NCBI RefSeq assembly: GCF_022827545.1
Contig: NZ_CP094669.1
Location: 1,764,001 to 1,828,000, forward strand
DNA from: Hymenobacter tibetensis
Lineage (GTDB): Bacteria; Bacteroidota; Bacteroidia; Cytophagales; Hymenobacteraceae
Direction of reading: 5' to 3'
Length of the DNA: 64,000 bases
Part shown: positions 16,491 through 24,474 of the stretch, in pieces
Layout of the letters: every line of letters begins with the position of its first letter
Numbering within the stretch: the stretch's first letter is position 1
Notes under the pieces: model-generated
Told to the model about the DNA's origin: nothing
What the model saw: only the letters and a program-made list of their open reading frames with translations
The model's database searches: none
Position numbers and translations under genes: made by a program

Positions 16491-16584
16491 TGTAGAGACG
16501 CGACACTTCGCGTCTCCTCGTCTGCGCCGTTTGGTCCGTTCAGGTAAACAACGTTAGCAACGAGGAGACGCGAAGTGTCGCGTC
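16491..16584. repeat. Palindromic repeat family B, complete copy
   Basis: The left arm GACGCGACACTTCGCGTCTCCTCGT (16497-16521) is the exact reverse complement of ACGAGGAGACGCGAAGTGTCGCGTC (16560-16584), a 25-bp perfect inverted repeat with a loop of about 38 bases. It lies between convergent genes (histidine kinase and GH32 lipoprotein). A trailing ACGAGATGCTTCGTCTCTGC resembles family A ends. Confidence 0.85.
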
Positions 16585-16660
16585 AACCTAAGCCTACGAG
16601 ATGCTTCGTCTCTGCTTGATGCGCAGAATGCTCAGCATGAGGATATTAGTAGGTCGGGCG

Positions 16661-18292
16661 TCAAGGTTTGGTGACGGTGATGTTCTTGAAGGTGGCAGTG
16701 CTGTTGTCTACGAAGATGCCCCAGGAGGTGCCGGCGGCGCGGTAGATGCGGGAGCTGAGCGCCACCTCGTTGTTGAGGTACACCACTACCATCGAGTTTT
16801 CGAACACGATATCCACGTTGTACTCGGTGTTGGGCGAGAGCGGAAATGGCACGTCGTTGGTGGCAATGGTGGTTGTGGTGAGGGCCGAGCGGCGCGTTTT
16901 GTCTAGGCTGAACCGTTGCTGGCCGGGCACGAAGCGCAGGCTGTACACATCGTCGTACCCGTCGCAGGCGCCCAGGAAGAAGCCGAAATCCTTGTTGGCG
17001 CTGCTGTACGACACGGTAGCGTGCAGCTTGTAGCGCGTGGGGACCACGGGGTTGAATAGCACGTTAGCTACGTCCTGGTTGGCGGAGCTGCTGAGCGTGT
17101 AGGAGTGCGTGTTCGGGTTACTATTCGTGACGTTGCCCCACTGGCTGTCCTTGGTAAGTGGTTCGGATTGGGCTTCCAGGTGGTTCTTGAGGGTGTGCGG
17201 GATGGTTACGGCCAGGTCCTTGTTGGCTTTCTGGTAGAGCTTGTGGGCCACCAGGTTGCCGCCCCACTGCCAGTTGCCGCCGTCGGTGCTGCCGCTCAGG
17301 CGGTTGGTCCACCCAAATAGATACCGGTCGTAGTTGTCGGCGGCGGTTTTGGCGGCGTAGATGCCGTTGCCCTCGAACCGGTCGGGGCCGGTGGGCAAGC
17401 TCCAGGGGCCGGTGGCGCTGGGGCCTTTGCGGTAATACACGTGCTTGGTATCGATGTCGGAAAACAGCAAATAGTACGTGTCGCCTAGCTTGAAAACCTC
17501 GGGCGTTTCCAGCATGAAATAGTTGGTGGCCCCGCCGTCGTAGAGGATGCCGGCGTAAGTCCAGCTTTTCAGATTGGGCGAGGTGTAGCGGGCAATGATG
17601 CCGCGCCAGGTGCCGTTCACGTTCTTGCGCGCCGAAACCAGCATATGGTAGCGGTTGCTGGCATCATCCCGAAACACAAACGGGTCCCGGAAGTTGTCCT
17701 GCTCATCGAAGCCCTGCCCGGTGGGCGCGTAAATGGTGGCAAAGCTGGGGTCCTTCACAAATTTCTGCCCTAGTCCGCGCGAAGTAGCCAGCATCACGCC
17801 CTCCTTGCGGCTCACACACGCCGACGGGTAGTTGGGATTGTGGCCGGTGTAGAACGCATAATACGTGCTGCCTTTCTTGGTGATGCTGCCCGTGCCCAGG
17901 GCATAATCCTGCTCGCAGCCCTGGGTGCTACAGCTCAGCGCCTCGCCCACCGGCAGCCCGGCATAACTCACGAAGTTGCTGGTGCTGAGGCCCCACCACC
18001 GGTGCCGCTGGTGCGTGGCGTCGTTCCAGATGTCTTTGAGGTAATACACCTTGAAGGCATTGGCCGCCGAATCGAAATAGGGCATCACGTCGCCGATGGG
18101 GGCTAGTTGGTCGCCAAGCGGGTAAAGCTGGTAGTCCGACGATTCGGGCCGCGGGCCGCAGACGAGGGCGCTGCTGGTGGGCGCCGCCGTGGGCGCAGTG
18201 GCAGGAACGGCCGTTTCCTTGGCGCAGCTACCTAACAGTAGCGACACGCCGAGGAGCCCGGCCTTTCCCAGCGGGGAAAAGCAGGTGTTCAT
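16661..18292 (-). CDS. GH32-like fructan hydrolase, surface lipoprotein with C-terminal beta-sandwich (DUF4975 type)
   Basis: A 543-residue lipoprotein. The signal ends in the lipobox LLLGSC (Cys23), followed by a Thr/Ala/Pro-rich linker. A five-bladed propeller (about 55-340) carries motifs matching GH32/GH43-like enzymes: PYFDSAANAFKVYYLKD near the start, FRDPFVFRDD (the RDP block) and ETPEVFKLGD (the acid/base block, usually ECPD). Residues about 380-543 are a beta-sandwich as in GH32 proteins. Relatives in Bacteroides fructan loci cut levan- or inulin-type fructans, often at the cell surface. The canonical NDPNG nucleophile motif is not present, so the exact activity is uncertain. It is the last gene of the fructan locus and follows a terminator-like hairpin. 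Confidence 0.8.
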   Translation of the reverse strand: MNTCFSPLGKAGLLGVSLLLGSCAKETAVPATAPTAAPTSSALVCGPRPESSDYQLYPLGDQLAPIGDVMPYFDSAANAFKVYYLKDIWNDATHQRHRWWGLSTSNFVSYAGLPVGEALSCSTQGCEQDYALGTGSITKKGSTYYAFYTGHNPNYPSACVSRKEGVMLATSRGLGQKFVKDPSFATIYAPTGQGFDEQDNFRDPFVFRDDASNRYHMLVSARKNVNGTWRGIIARYTSPNLKSWTYAGILYDGGATNYFMLETPEVFKLGDTYYLLFSDIDTKHVYYRKGPSATGPWSLPTGPDRFEGNGIYAAKTAADNYDRYLFGWTNRLSGSTDGGNWQWGGNLVAHKLYQKANKDLAVTIPHTLKNHLEAQSEPLTKDSQWGNVTNSNPNTHSYTLSSSANQDVANVLFNPVVPTRYKLHATVSYSSANKDFGFFLGACDGYDDVYSLRFVPGQQRFSLDKTRRSALTTTTIATNDVPFPLSPNTEYNVDIVFENSMVVVYLNNEVALSSRIYRAAGTSWGIFVDNSTATFKNITVTKP

Positions 18293-18320
18293 TGTGGTGG
18301 AATTGGAAGGTTGGAAAGAA

Positions 18321-18347
18321 AAAGCCCAGACCGTAGGGTCTGGGCTT
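18321..18347 (-). terminator. Hairpin between the two GH32-type genes
   Basis: AAGCCCAGACC / GGTCTGGGCTT with a short loop, followed on the minus strand by TTTTCTTTC. It lies after the stop codon of the GH32 gene at 18359 and before the start of the next enzyme at 18292, so it may reduce expression of the last gene. Confidence 0.7.
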
Positions 18348-18358
18348 CCGTGGAAAGG

Positions 18359-19879
18359 CTATTTCACTTCCTGGCTCAACTTGGTGTATGTCAGGGCATC
18401 TATGGTAAGGCCGCTGCTCGATTTCAGCTTGAGCGTGGTGTAGGACTGCGTGGGGAAGAACAGTTCGGTCATGGTGGTGAGGCCGCCGTCGGCAAATACC
18501 TCTACCGAGGTGGCATCGAAGAGCAGCGTGAGGTCGGCGGCGGGGCCGGTGGCTAGGCGCGGCGCTGGGTGGCGGCCAGCGAACTTGTCGCTGAAGGTCA
18601 TTTGGCCGGCTTTGCTCCGGTCTACGTAGTATTGATTGGCTTGCTTATCGTAGCCGATAACCAGTTCCTCACCTTTGGCATTGCCGAGCACCAGCGCGAA
18701 ATCCTGGAGTTGCTTGGTGCTCATCTTCAACTGAAACTGCGGCGCTAGATTCGGAATCTTGTCGGCTAGGCTCAGTTCCGACTTCACCGTCAGGTTGCTC
18801 AGGGTTTGGCTGGGCTGCACCAGCTTGGCCATTTCCTTGACCGGCGTGGAGGTTAGGTAGATTTCCGGGCCGACTTGCTTGAGGGCTAGGTCGCGCGGTA
18901 CGGTCATGGCGTTGCGCCAGGGCGAGGTGGGCACTTGGTTAGCATACTCCCAGTTGCTCATCCAGCCGAGGAAGATTTTGCGGGCGCCCGTGTTGCCCCA
19001 GGTTATGCCGGCGTAGTCGTCTTTGCCCCAATCCACCCACTTCTGGGTGGTTGTTGTGGGCGTGAAGGTCTTACCATCAAATTGACCTACAAAGTATTGC
19101 GTGGCCGAGCCGCCGTTTGGGCCGCCGGGGTTGATGCTTACTAGCAGCACCCAATAGGTTTTGCCATTCAGCGTTAGCGGAAACAAATCGGGGCACTCCC
19201 ACACGCCGCCGTGGGCGCCCAGCTTCTCGCCAAACTCGCTCAGCTTGGTCCAGTCCTTCAGGTTAGCCGATGAGTAAAACGTAATCCGGTCTTTGGTGGC
19301 GAGGGTCATCACCCACTTCTTGGCCACCTCGTTCCAACTCACTTTTGGGTCGCGGAAGTCTTGGATGCCAGGGTTGGGCAGCACCGGGTTGCCGTCGTAC
19401 TTCTTCCAGGTTTTGCCTTCGTCGAGGCTGTAGGCTAGGCTTTGGTACTGGTGCTTATTGGTTTTCTTCTTTTCCTCGGGGTCGTTGTGGTGGGTGAAGA
19501 TGGCCACCATGGCGTTCTTGCCGAAGCCGGCAGTGTTGTCTTCGTCAATGACGGCGCTGCCCGAGAAAATCCAGCCTAGCTTATCGGGGTACAGGGCAAT
19601 GGGCTGCTCCTGCCAACTCACTAGGTCCTTGCTGGTGGCGTGGCCCCAGTGCATCGGGCCCCATTCCATGCCATCGGGGTAGTGCTGGAAGAACAGGTGG
19701 TAGGTGCCGTTGTAGTACACCATGCCGTTGGGGTCGTTCATCCACATCTTGGCCGGGCTAAAATGGTAGGCCGGGCGGTACTGCGGCGTGGCGGGCGGAA
19801 TGGGCTTGGCAGGAGTTTGCGCCTGGCTGATGGTAGTCAGGCCGCACAGGGAAAGCGCCAGGAGGAACGTGTTTTTCAT
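18359..19879 (-). CDS. Glycoside hydrolase family 32 (levanase/exo-fructanase type)
   Basis: A 506-residue exported enzyme starting at the ATG complementary to 19877-19879, which begins a signal peptide ending ISQAQ; the upstream start at 19939 is rejected. The five-bladed propeller has the GH32 triad: nucleophile Asp49 in WMNDPNG, transition-state stabiliser in FRDPK (176-180), and acid/base Glu228 in WECPD. The C-terminal third is the GH32 beta-sandwich (about 350-500). Family members release fructose from levan, inulin or sucrose. The next genes encode a fructokinase-like kinase and a sugar permease, which supports fructose release. Linkage preference cannot be read from the sequence. Confidence 0.95.
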   Translation of the reverse strand: MKNTFLLALSLCGLTTISQAQTPAKPIPPATPQYRPAYHFSPAKMWMNDPNGMVYYNGTYHLFFQHYPDGMEWGPMHWGHATSKDLVSWQEQPIALYPDKLGWIFSGSAVIDEDNTAGFGKNAMVAIFTHHNDPEEKKKTNKHQYQSLAYSLDEGKTWKKYDGNPVLPNPGIQDFRDPKVSWNEVAKKWVMTLATKDRITFYSSANLKDWTKLSEFGEKLGAHGGVWECPDLFPLTLNGKTYWVLLVSINPGGPNGGSATQYFVGQFDGKTFTPTTTTQKWVDWGKDDYAGITWGNTGARKIFLGWMSNWEYANQVPTSPWRNAMTVPRDLALKQVGPEIYLTSTPVKEMAKLVQPSQTLSNLTVKSELSLADKIPNLAPQFQLKMSTKQLQDFALVLGNAKGEELVIGYDKQANQYYVDRSKAGQMTFSDKFAGRHPAPRLATGPAADLTLLFDATSVEVFADGGLTTMTELFFPTQSYTTLKLKSSSGLTIDALTYTKLSQEVK

Positions 19880-19918
19880 GGGGTGGGAGAGAGGGAAGTT
19901 CGGGAAGAGAATAATGCC

Positions 19919-20025
19919 AAGGCCGTCATGCAGAGGCATAGCCGAAGCATCTCGCGTGCTGACGTTGAATTAATAAGCAGATGTTGGCACGCGAGATTCC
20001 TCGCTGCGCTCGGAATGACGGCCTT
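19919..20025. repeat. Palindromic repeat family A, copy 3
   Basis: AAGGCCGTCATGCAGAGGCAT...GCATCTCGCGTGCTGACGTT pairs with the later block GTTGGCACGCGAGATTCC...GGAATGACGGCCTT. The outer 11 bases are exact. It fills the gap between the GH32 gene and the kinase gene and could also act as a terminator. Confidence 0.8.
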
Positions 20026-20058
20026 TTAGATATCGTAAAGCAAGCTGTGATAAAGAAC

Positions 20059-20949
20059 CTACACCGCCTGGGTAGCCAGCAGTTCTTGCACGTCGGTTTC
20101 AGTGAAGGCGGGGGTAGCGCCTTGGTGCGTGGCAACCAGCGCGCCGGTGGCGCAGGCGAAACGCAGCATTTCGCTGGGTTCCTGGCCGGCCAGCCAGCCT
20201 TTGAGCAGCGCCGCCAGAAACGAGTCGCCGCTGCCGATGGTGTCTTTCACTTCCACCCACACGCCGGAGGCGCGGTAGAGCTGGTCGTTGGTCCAGAGTA
20301 AAGCACCGTCGGCGCCGCAGGTTACGCACACGGCTTGCAGATCGAAGCGGGTGGCGAGCCAGCGCATGGCGGTGGGCCGGTCGGTTTCCTCGCCAAACCA
20401 GGCCATGATTTCAGCTAGCTCGTGGTGATTCATCTTCACCAGGTTGGCTTTTTCGAGCAAGTATTTCACCACTTCCTTGTGGTAGTGTGGCGGGCGCATG
20501 TTCACGTCGAACACCTTAAACTTGGCGTGTTCTAGCAGGCGGTACAGCGTTTCGCGGGTGCCGGCCTGGCGGGCGGCAAGGCTACCGAATACAAACACCT
20601 CAGCCTGTTCCACCAGCTTTTCTAGCTCGGCATCATATTGGATGTAGTCCCAGGCCACGGGCTGTACAATCTTGTACGTCACCTCGTTGGCGTCGTCTAC
20701 GTTGGCTTTCACCACGCCGGTGAGGTGGGTTTTGCCGAGCTGCACGTAGTCGGTGCGCAGGCCTTTCGACGCTACAAAATCAAGGAGTTCCGAACCCAGG
20801 TCGTCGTCGCCGACGCGGCTGATGAGGTCCACGGACTGGCCGAGCTGGTGCAGGTGCACGGCTACATTGAAGGGCGCGCCGCCGGGCTGCTTGCCAGTTG
20901 GCAGCACGTCCCACAGGATTTCGCCGAAGCAGGCTATCTTATTAGACAT
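20059..20949 (-). CDS. PfkB-family carbohydrate kinase, probable fructokinase
   Basis: A 296-residue cytoplasmic kinase of the ribokinase/PfkB family. The N-terminus has the first PfkB signature region with GGAPFNVAVHLHQLGQ, and the C-terminus the ATP/anion-hole motif TIGSGDSFLAALLKGWL with catalytic Asp242. These enzymes transfer phosphate from ATP to a sugar; fructose to fructose 6-phosphate is the natural choice next to GH32 enzymes and the sugar porter. It lies between family A repeats on both sides but in the same direction as its neighbours. Adenosine or ribose kinase is less likely given the context. Confidence 0.88.
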   Translation of the reverse strand: MSNKIACFGEILWDVLPTGKQPGGAPFNVAVHLHQLGQSVDLISRVGDDDLGSELLDFVASKGLRTDYVQLGKTHLTGVVKANVDDANEVTYKIVQPVAWDYIQYDAELEKLVEQAEVFVFGSLAARQAGTRETLYRLLEHAKFKVFDVNMRPPHYHKEVVKYLLEKANLVKMNHHELAEIMAWFGEETDRPTAMRWLATRFDLQAVCVTCGADGALLWTNDQLYRASGVWVEVKDTIGSGDSFLAALLKGWLAGQEPSEMLRFACATGALVATHQGATPAFTETDVQELLATQAV

Positions 20950-20988
20950 GAGATGCTAGGATTTAGAGCTTAGAAGTCAAATAGGAAC

Positions 20989-21085
20989 GTCATGCAGAGG
21001 CGTAGCCGAAGCACCTCGCTCGAATCGTTGTATTTAGTCTGGCAACGTCAGCAGGCGAGATGCTTCGGCTACGCCTCTGCATGAC
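20989..21085. repeat. Palindromic repeat family A, copy 4
   Basis: GTCATGCAGAGGCGTAGCCG...AAGCACCTCGC is mirrored by GGCGAGATGCTTCGGCTACG...CTCTGCATGAC, with 25-base outer arms that match exactly. It fills the gap between the permease stop codon and the kinase start codon. Confidence 0.85.
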
Positions 21086-21091
21086 CTTCTG

Positions 21092-22426
21092 TTAATGGAT
21101 AACGAGCGTTTTTTCCAACTGTTCGAGGCTGGTGCCTTTGGTTTCGGGCATCATGCGCCACACGAACAGCAGTTGCAGCACCATCATGCCGCAGAAGAAG
21201 GCGAAGGTGTGGCCGCCGCCTAGCTTTTCGGCCAGCGGCGGGAAGGCGAAGGCAATAATGGCGGCCATCACCCAGTGCGTGCTGGAACCCAGCGCCTGCC
21301 CTTTGGCCCGCACCGTGTTGGGGAAGATTTCCGAGATGAACACCCAGATAACTGCACCTTGCGAGAAGGCGAAAAACGCAATGTATACGAACAACAGCAC
21401 CGGCACCAGCATGCCATTCAAGGCGCTGAAGCTCTGCGTGTAAAACGCCCACGATACTAGCCCTAACGTGGCAATCAGCCCAAACGAGCCAATCAGCATC
21501 AGCTTGCGGCGCCCGAACTGGTCGATGACTTGGCGGGCCAGCAGCGTGAAGGCAAAGTTCACCAGCCCAATTCCCGCCGACGAGAGCAGCGCAGCACCCT
21601 GACCCAAGCCCGTCATTTCGAAAATACGTGGGGCGAAGTAGATGATGGCGTTGATGCCCGACACCTGGTTGAACACGGCAAACAGCACGGCCAGTATGAC
21701 AGGGGTGCGGTACTGCGGCGAAAACAAGGAGCGGCCACCCACCATAGCGTCGTCAGAAGCGTTGGAAGTCAGTACGTTGGCTACTTCTTGGTCGGCGGTG
21801 GCGGGGTTGATAAGTTGGAACACGTGGCGGCCTTCTTCTACGCGGCCCCGGCCCAGCAGCCAGCGAGGACTTTCAGGAACGCGGAACAGCAGCAGGAAAA
21901 ACGCGGCGGCCGGTACTACCTGCACGCCCAGCATCCAGCGCCAGTCGTTTTCGCCCACGCCGGTCAGCAGGTAATTGGAGAGGTAGGCGGCCAGGATGCC
22001 GAACACGATGTTGAACTGGAACATAGCCACCATCTGCCCCCGCTTCTCGGCCGGCGAAACCTCGGAAATGTAAAGCGGCGCCGTTACCGACGAAGCACCC
22101 ACGCCCAGCCCGCCCAGGAACCGGAAGATCATGAAAGCCACCCAACTAGAGGTGACAGCTGCGCCCAGCGCCGACACGAAGTAGAGCACCGCAATCCAAA
22201 TCAGGGTCTGGCGGCGCCCTAACTTATCGGATGGAATACCGCCAAAGATGGCCCCGAACACGGTGCCAATCAGAGCAATAGCAATAGTGAAGCCGTGCTC
22301 CACGGAGGTCAGCCCCCAGAGCTGCTGAATGGCTTTCTCGGCTCCGGAAATAACGGCGGTGTCGAAGCCGAACAAGAAGCCGCCCAGCGCCACTACCAGG
22401 GACCAAAAGAATACGTTGTTTTTCAT
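21092..22426 (-). CDS. MFS sugar porter (probable fructose/hexose:H+ symporter)
   Basis: A 444-residue, twelve-helix inner-membrane transporter. Sugar-porter signatures are all visible: GGFLFGFDTAVISGAE in helix 1, RFLGGLGVGAS, PLYISEVSPAEKRG, PESPRWLLGRGR in the central loop, and the closing PETKGTSLEQLE. The family imports hexoses and related sugars with protons. Within this locus it most likely carries released fructose or a small fructan across the inner membrane. The next gene downstream encodes the sugar kinase. Substrate assignment is from context. Confidence 0.92.
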   Translation of the reverse strand: MKNNVFFWSLVVALGGFLFGFDTAVISGAEKAIQQLWGLTSVEHGFTIAIALIGTVFGAIFGGIPSDKLGRRQTLIWIAVLYFVSALGAAVTSSWVAFMIFRFLGGLGVGASSVTAPLYISEVSPAEKRGQMVAMFQFNIVFGILAAYLSNYLLTGVGENDWRWMLGVQVVPAAAFFLLLFRVPESPRWLLGRGRVEEGRHVFQLINPATADQEVANVLTSNASDDAMVGGRSLFSPQYRTPVILAVLFAVFNQVSGINAIIYFAPRIFEMTGLGQGAALLSSAGIGLVNFAFTLLARQVIDQFGRRKLMLIGSFGLIATLGLVSWAFYTQSFSALNGMLVPVLLFVYIAFFAFSQGAVIWVFISEIFPNTVRAKGQALGSSTHWVMAAIIAFAFPPLAEKLGGGHTFAFFCGMMVLQLLFVWRMMPETKGTSLEQLEKTLVIH

Positions 22427-22450
22427 TGGGAATTTGATTCGTTGCCAGGC

Positions 22451-22586
22451 GCCTCACCCCCAGCCCCTCTCCGAAAAGGAGGGGAACTAGCTCTGGTTGT
22501 TTAGAAGCTAGTTCAAGAAGTGGGCAATGAAATAAAATCTAAAATCTAGTTATCCTCTCCTTTCGGAAAGGGGCTAGGGGTGAGGC
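22451..22586. repeat. Palindromic repeat family C between SusD and permease genes
   Basis: GCCTCACCCCCAGCCCCTCTCC...GGAGGGGAACTAGCT is mirrored by TCCTCTCCTTTCGGAAAGGGG...CTAGGGGTGAGGC, with an AT-rich interior. The element fills nearly the whole gap. Confidence 0.85.
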
Positions 22587-22593
22587 CACTATG

Positions 22594-24318
22594 CTAGTTC
22601 CAACCGGGGTTCTGCTGGTATAGGCCTTTGCTGAAGTTGATCTGGTTGAGCGGAATGGGCAGGTATTCGTCGCGGCCGGCAGTGAAGCGGGCGGTTTGCA
22701 GGTACTGGCGCTTGGTTTTCTCTACGGTGAAGTACGTGTTCAAGGTGTTAGCCGCGATGCCCCAGCGTGTTAGGTCGAAGAAGCGGTAGCCCTCCATGGC
22801 AAACTCCAGGCGACGCTCGTAGCGCAGGGCTTCGCGGGCGTAAGCTTGGGTCCAGCCGGTGCTCGGGTACTGTCCGATGCGGTAGTTGGAGGTGTTGCCG
22901 CCGGCCGCGTTTTTCAGGCGGGCGATGCTGGCGGCGGCGCGCTGCCGGATCTGGTTGATGATGGGCAGCGCCTCCGCTTGGCGGCCTAGTTCAATCAGGG
23001 CTTCGGCCTTCCACAGCAGCACATCGGCGTAGCGGATGATGGTCCAGTTCTTCGAGGTGGTCATGAACGGCGGGGTTTTCTGGAAGCTCGGGTCAGTGGG
23101 TAACACATTCTCCTTCATCGACATGTATACGCCGTAGGTGTTCCGGTCGCGCAGCCACGAATTTTCGAACACGAACGTGGGGAGGTACTTGTAGGGGTGG
23201 CTCGGAATAGCCACGGTGTGGTCGAGGCGCGGGTCGACGGTGTTGAGCTGGAAGTCAGCGGGGGTGCTGAGGTCCGAGTTGTTGAAGGTGGTGAACAGCG
23301 GCAAACCCTGGGCATCGGTCTTGTAGGCATTCACCAGGTTCTGGCTGGGCTGGTGGAACCCGCAGCAGCCGTAGTCGGGGTTCATGGGATAGTTCAGGCT
23401 GTTGCCCCGGGCGGTACGGCCCTTAGGCGTGCCGTCGTTGCGCGAAAACTGGATGGCAAACACTGATTCCACGCCATTGTCGCCCACGGTCAGGAAGTTG
23501 GTGGCGTAGTCGGGGTGCAAGGAGTACTTGCCCGACGAGGTAATCTGGTTGGTTAGCGTTACTACCTCGTTGAGCTTGGCCTGGTCTACACTGGTCACGG
23601 CGTGGTTGTCGCTCTGCACGTAGGCTTGGTAGAGCAGCGTTTTGGCCAGGTAGGCCTGCGCCGCCGACTTATTAGCCCTGCCGATTTCCGGCTGGGTATC
23701 CGGCAGGTTGGCTACCGCAAAGCGGAAGTCATCGGCAATCTTGGTCCATAGCTCGTCGTTGCTCAACGCCACGTTCGAGATGGTGCCGTACTGGTCGGTC
23801 GGGATGGTTTGGTCGATGTAGGGCACCCGCTTGAACAGCTCTTTCAGCAGAAAGTAGTAGTGCCCGCGCAGGAAGCGCACTTCGCCCTGGCGCACGGCCT
23901 TGGTGGGCATGGCGGCGGCATCCACCGCATCAAGGCGGCGCAACGCATCGTTGCAGCGCGACACGCCAATGTAAATCAGGAACCACAGCTCGTCGGTGTT
24001 GCCTACGTCCACACGGTTGAAGCTGAAGGTTTCGTAGAAGTGAAACGCGTCCACGTCGGCGGTGCCGTTGCCGCCTTTGTAGGCGTCGCCGGCGCGCACG
24101 TTGCCGTAGGGCCACATGCTGGTGTAGGGGGCGCGGTACACGTCGTTGCCGAGTTGGGAGTAGGCCGCAATAACCTGCTTTTCAATGTTGGCTGGGGTGT
24201 TCAGCTGCTCGTCGCTCAAGGCGCCAATGGGCTGCACATCCAGGAATTTTTCGTCGTTGCAGCTGGAAGCAAAAGCCAGCAGCGACAAGGCAAGTATGGT
24301 AGGCTTAAAGAATTTCAT
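22594..24318 (-). CDS. SusD/RagB family nutrient-binding outer-membrane lipoprotein
   Basis: A 574-residue surface lipoprotein. The signal ends at Cys20 (LLAFASSCNDEKFLDVQP), and LSDEQLNTPANIEKQVIAAY is the usual SusD opening. The protein has TPR-like helices and the family end blocks ALRYERRLEFAMEGYRFFDLTRWG and YLPIPLNQINFSKGLYQQNPGW. SusD forms a lid on the SusC transporter and binds oligosaccharide at the cell surface. It lies 156 bp downstream of the SusC gene with a repeat between them. Fructan is the likely ligand because of the linked GH32 enzymes. Confidence 0.95.
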   Translation of the reverse strand: MKFFKPTILALSLLAFASSCNDEKFLDVQPIGALSDEQLNTPANIEKQVIAAYSQLGNDVYRAPYTSMWPYGNVRAGDAYKGGNGTADVDAFHFYETFSFNRVDVGNTDELWFLIYIGVSRCNDALRRLDAVDAAAMPTKAVRQGEVRFLRGHYYFLLKELFKRVPYIDQTIPTDQYGTISNVALSNDELWTKIADDFRFAVANLPDTQPEIGRANKSAAQAYLAKTLLYQAYVQSDNHAVTSVDQAKLNEVVTLTNQITSSGKYSLHPDYATNFLTVGDNGVESVFAIQFSRNDGTPKGRTARGNSLNYPMNPDYGCCGFHQPSQNLVNAYKTDAQGLPLFTTFNNSDLSTPADFQLNTVDPRLDHTVAIPSHPYKYLPTFVFENSWLRDRNTYGVYMSMKENVLPTDPSFQKTPPFMTTSKNWTIIRYADVLLWKAEALIELGRQAEALPIINQIRQRAAASIARLKNAAGGNTSNYRIGQYPSTGWTQAYAREALRYERRLEFAMEGYRFFDLTRWGIAANTLNTYFTVEKTKRQYLQTARFTAGRDEYLPIPLNQINFSKGLYQQNPGWN

Positions 24319-24356
24319 GGGGAGGTGGGATTAAATGGATGACTCTCTGGGTAGGT

Positions 24357-24451
24357 CGGTCATGCTGAGCTTGTCGAAGCATCTCTACCGCTTCGTTGTA
24401 GAGCTATTCAGACGAAGCGGTAGAGATGCTTCGACAAGCTCAGCATGACCG
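24357..24451. repeat. Palindromic repeat family A, copy 5 (variant) between susC and susD
   Basis: CGGTCATGCTGAGCTTGTCG...ACCGCTTCGT is the near-perfect reverse complement of ACGAAGCGGTAGAGATGCTT...AGCATGACCG; the interior is only about 14 bases. It shares the GTCATGC...GAAGCATCTC ends of family A but has a different centre. As an RNA hairpin it could set the SusC:SusD ratio. Confidence 0.85.
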
Positions 24452-24474
24452 CCTAAAGAGTGCAGCCAAATATT

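Noticed and set aside
8860..24451. CRISPR-like arrays among the repeated palindromes
   Set aside because: The repeats are single, long inverted elements at separate gene gaps, with no regular direct repeats and spacers and no cas genes.
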